Source: Lachnospiraceae bacterium
GTDB taxonomy: Bacteria > Bacillota > Clostridia > Lachnospirales > Lachnospiraceae
Length of the DNA: 64,000 bases
Reading direction: 5' to 3'
NCBI GenBank assembly: GCA_004556655.1
Contig: SFGF01000004.1
Location: 28,105 to 92,104, forward strand
The notes under the pieces were generated by a model, which saw nothing but the letters and a program-made list of their open reading frames with translations, made no database searches and was not told the origin of the DNA. The position numbers were made by a program, and so were the translations under genes. Shown here in pieces: positions 61,898 to 64,000 of the stretch (positions are counted from its first letter, which is position 1; every line of letters begins with the position of its first letter).

Positions 61898-63007
61898 CTA
61901 TACCGTGATCAACTCATATTCTCTGGTTCCCAACCCCAGTTTCTCTGCATGCTCGATTGCGGACATCCAGTTTGTCTCCGGACTTACTTTGTGGAAATGA
62001 TCTCCTTCATGGATATGTTCATGATCACCCAGAACACTGTTCTTGATAACCGGCTGTCTGTTTACTGCGTCAGCACAGGCAACATCCAAAGCTACAGGGT
62101 CAAAAGAAGCGAAAAATCCCACATCTGGAACAATTGCTGCATCATTTTCCGCATGACAGTCGCAATATGGAGATACGTCTATAACCATATTTATATAGAA
62201 AGCAGGTCTTCCGTCAACGACAGCTTTCGTATATTCAGCAATTTTTTTATTCAGGATATCGTTTGACTCATCGGAAGCCGGTTCAACCGCATCATGTGGA
62301 CAGACACCGATACATCTACCGCATCCTACACATTTGTTATGGTCAATAGAAGCCTTTCTTTCAGTTACTGTGATTGCACTGTGAGCACAGATTTTTGTAC
62401 ACATTTTACATCCAACACAATTATCCTGATTTACGTGTGGTTTACCCGCACTGTGTTGTTCCATTTTTCCAGCACGTGAACCGCATCCCATACCGATATT
62501 TTTCAGAGTTCCTCCAAAACCTGTCGCTTCATGGCCTTTAAAATGAGCCAGTGAAATGAAAATATCAGCATCCATGATTGCCTGTCCGATCTTTGCCTCT
62601 TTTACATATTCGCCACCCTCAACCGGAACAAGAGCTTCATCTGTGCCTTTCAATCCATCAGCGATAATGATATGACATCCGGTAGAGAATGGAGAAAAAC
62701 CGTTTTCATATGCACTTTCCATATGCTCCAGTGCATTTTTTCTTCCGCCCACGTACAAGGTATTACAATCCGTAAGGAACGGTTTTCCGCCCAATTCTTT
62801 TACCACATCAACAACTGCTTTCGCATAATTTGGACGAAGATATGCAAGATTTCCTGGTTCACCAAAATGAATTTTGATTGCCGCAAATTTTTTATCAAAT
62901 TCAATATCTGCGATTCCGGCTTTTTTGATAAGACGTTTCAGTTTTTCTGGAAGACTGATAGAATTATGAGTTCTTAAATCAGTAAAATAAACTTTTGATG
63001 GTGTCAT
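61898..63007 (-). CDS. DUF362 protein with two 4Fe-4S ferredoxin motifs
   Basis: 369 residues. The N-terminal DUF362 domain (KVYFTDLRTHN, KIHFGEPGNLAYLRPNYAKAVVD, FLTDCNTLYVGGRKNALEH, GFGGTLKNIGMGCGSRAGKMEQH) is followed at ~185-245 by two clusters, CVGCKMCTKICAHSAI and CVGCGRCIGVCPHDAV. Widespread in anaerobes, function unknown; electron transfer is implied by the clusters. Its own promoter is at 63066-63094 and an inverted repeat lies in the leader. Confidence 0.87.
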   Translation of the reverse strand: MTPSKVYFTDLRTHNSISLPEKLKRLIKKAGIADIEFDKKFAAIKIHFGEPGNLAYLRPNYAKAVVDVVKELGGKPFLTDCNTLYVGGRKNALEHMESAYENGFSPFSTGCHIIIADGLKGTDEALVPVEGGEYVKEAKIGQAIMDADIFISLAHFKGHEATGFGGTLKNIGMGCGSRAGKMEQHSAGKPHVNQDNCVGCKMCTKICAHSAITVTERKASIDHNKCVGCGRCIGVCPHDAVEPASDESNDILNKKIAEYTKAVVDGRPAFYINMVIDVSPYCDCHAENDAAIVPDVGFFASFDPVALDVACADAVNRQPVIKNSVLGDHEHIHEGDHFHKVSPETNWMSAIEHAEKLGLGTREYELITV

Positions 63008-63028
63008 TACAAATCCTCCTTATAAAAT

Positions 63029-63046
63029 GTCTGTCACATAACAGAC
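63029..63046. promoter_or_regulatory. Inverted repeat in the DUF362 gene leader
   Basis: GTCTGT (63029-63034), 6 bp, ACAGAC (63041-63046), between the -10 box and the ribosome-binding site. Possible operator. Confidence 0.4.
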
Positions 63047-63065
63047 GTAATAAACGTATTCATAG

Positions 63066-63094
63066 ATTGTAACACCTGATAAAAATGCGGTCAA
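63066..63094 (-). promoter_or_regulatory. DUF362 gene promoter
   Basis: Reading leftward: TTGACC (63089-63094), 17 bp, TACAAT (63066-63071). It overlaps the stop codon of the preceding gene. Confidence 0.8.
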
Positions 63095-64000
63095 TATGAT
63101 TCTCTTTTTCTATGCAAAAAGAATTCATATTTTTTTCTTTTCCAGATAACAAAGGAGATTATTATAATGAGAATTATAATAATCGTAATGCACCCAATAA
63201 ATAATGGTTTGTTCATAAAAAACTGCACCCAATTGCTTGTATTTACCAACACATTGTAATCCTCGGTCTCGGAAATATTACCAGCTGCATCTGTGGATAC
63301 AATTGTTATCTTCTGATAGCGGTTTTTACTGTTAACAGTGAAATATACTTTTCCATGATCTATACTCACGATATCCGTATCCTGCTCCACATTGACCAGG
63401 CTTTGGCCTTTCAGTTTATAATTCTTATAAAGTTTATCATCCAGATATATTGCTACATATAATAATGACATATTATCTTTCACATTCAATGTATATTCAT
63501 GACTGTCCTCTTTGTACCGACCGTGGTTTTCCAGGTTACTTACTGCCATCACCGGTGGTGTTTTATCCACAGCAAAGTCAATTTTTACAGCTTTTGCCTT
63601 GTTATTATTGACATTATCTGCATTGTCCAAAGAGGATATATTGATACTGTATTCCCCCTCTTCATCAAAGCAGGATGCAAACACTGTATAGGTATATTTC
63701 TTCCATTGATTATCCTCATCAATCACTTCTGCTGTGAAGTCTTTTCCTTTTTCCAGTTTAACAATCTGTCCATCTTTACTATAAGAAAGCTCCATATATT
63801 TGAGAAGGTCCACATTAATCTCCTGGATTATAATATCCTGCGGATCGTTTGTAAAACCTTCTTCCAGCAATTTCTTTGTAGTATCACTGATTACATATGC
63901 AGAACCATTACGATTTACAGAGAATGTGATTCTTTTCGCTGTTTCATTTCCTGCTTTATCAACTGATTTTGCTGTCAGAATATAGATGTCATCCATGTTG
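63091..64000 (-). CDS. C-terminal part of a membrane-anchored Ig-like surface protein
   Basis: The frame is open to the right edge, so only the C-terminal ~302 residues are seen. It contains bacterial Ig-like units with the pattern AKSVDKAGNETAK, ISSLDNADNVNNNKAKAV, FAVDKTPPVMAVSNL and VSTDAAGNISETEDYNV. A single strong membrane helix (PLFIGCITIIIILIIIISFVI) and a short basic tail (WKRKKYEFFLHRKRESY) follow, without an LPXTG sortase motif. Probably a large extracellular protein fixed by its C-terminal helix; its N-terminal function lies outside the window. Confidence 0.75.
   Translation of the reverse strand, partial: NMDDIYILTAKSVDKAGNETAKRITFSVNRNGSAYVISDTTKKLLEEGFTNDPQDIIIQEINVDLLKYMELSYSKDGQIVKLEKGKDFTAEVIDEDNQWKKYTYTVFASCFDEEGEYSINISSLDNADNVNNNKAKAVKIDFAVDKTPPVMAVSNLENHGRYKEDSHEYTLNVKDNMSLLYVAIYLDDKLYKNYKLKGQSLVNVEQDTDIVSIDHGKVYFTVNSKNRYQKITIVSTDAAGNISETEDYNVLVNTSNWVQFFMNKPLFIGCITIIIILIIIISFVIWKRKKYEFFLHRKRESY

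Overview
The window looks like a chromosome segment of an anaerobic, spore-forming Firmicute, most like a Lachnospiraceae gut bacterium (Blautia/Ruminococcus-type). Pointers are spoIVA, a tyrosyl T-box, strong AGGAGG ribosome-binding sites, TTGACA-17-TATAAT promoters, an anaerobic (Cbi-type) cobalamin pathway and a SleB-type hydrolase with glucan/choline-binding repeats. Genus is an inference from gene content; no 16S or tRNA gene is in the window. I saw no CRISPR array, insertion sequence, prophage or rRNA.

Layout. 1-7.3 kb: CapA-like protein (cut at the left edge), a CmpB-type membrane protein, rpsU, alaS, tyrS with its T-box leader, and a YczE-type membrane protein. 7.6-10.9 kb: an AraC regulator, RNase H with a viroplasmin domain, and a membrane-anchored MutS-domain protein. 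10.9-17.3 kb: a tetrapyrrole operon (hemA, sirC-like, hemC, cobA-hemD fusion, hemB, hemL) that makes uroporphyrinogen III, precorrin-2 and sirohydrochlorin; no heme-branch gene is present here. 17.4-22 kb: a TetR regulator divergent from a cobalamin-riboswitch-controlled cobalt importer (cbiMNQ plus a CbiO-CbiK fusion joining the import ATPase to the cobalt chelatase).

22.1-29.3 kb: an Smr-less MutS2-like gene behind a promoter, a 12-codon leader ORF, alternative hairpins and an intrinsic terminator (the most intriguing element here), a three-gene ABC exporter divergent from an AraC regulator, a broken GNAT gene, and an Rpn-family nuclease with in-frame 8-residue repeats. 29.5-46.3 kb: a 16.5-kb, 17-gene corrinoid operon read leftward from a consensus promoter, a compact cobalamin riboswitch and a terminator: cbiD, L, F, G, H, a CbiJ-CbiE-CbiT fusion, cbiA, cobT, cobU, cobS, a second degenerate CobU-like protein, a phosphatase, cbiB, a CobD-type decarboxylase, cbiP, cbiC and an amidohydrolase of unknown role. 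With the hem and cbiMNQO/K operons this covers nearly all of de novo cobalamin synthesis; the cobalt-corrinoid adenosyltransferase and a lower-ligand pathway are not seen.

46.3-57.3 kb: a secreted repeat-rich SleB-type hydrolase, spoIVA, a MATE transporter, the ylxM-ffh-rpsP-khpA-rimM-trmD translation/secretion operon (interrupted by a cluster of palindromic repeats), larC and a YhhN-family protein. 57.4-61.9 kb: a sugar unit (xylulokinase, a FucI-family isomerase and a divergent ROK regulator) with two matching operator-like palindromes. 61.9-64 kb: a DUF362/ferredoxin-type protein and the C-terminal end of a large membrane-anchored Ig-like protein running off the right edge.
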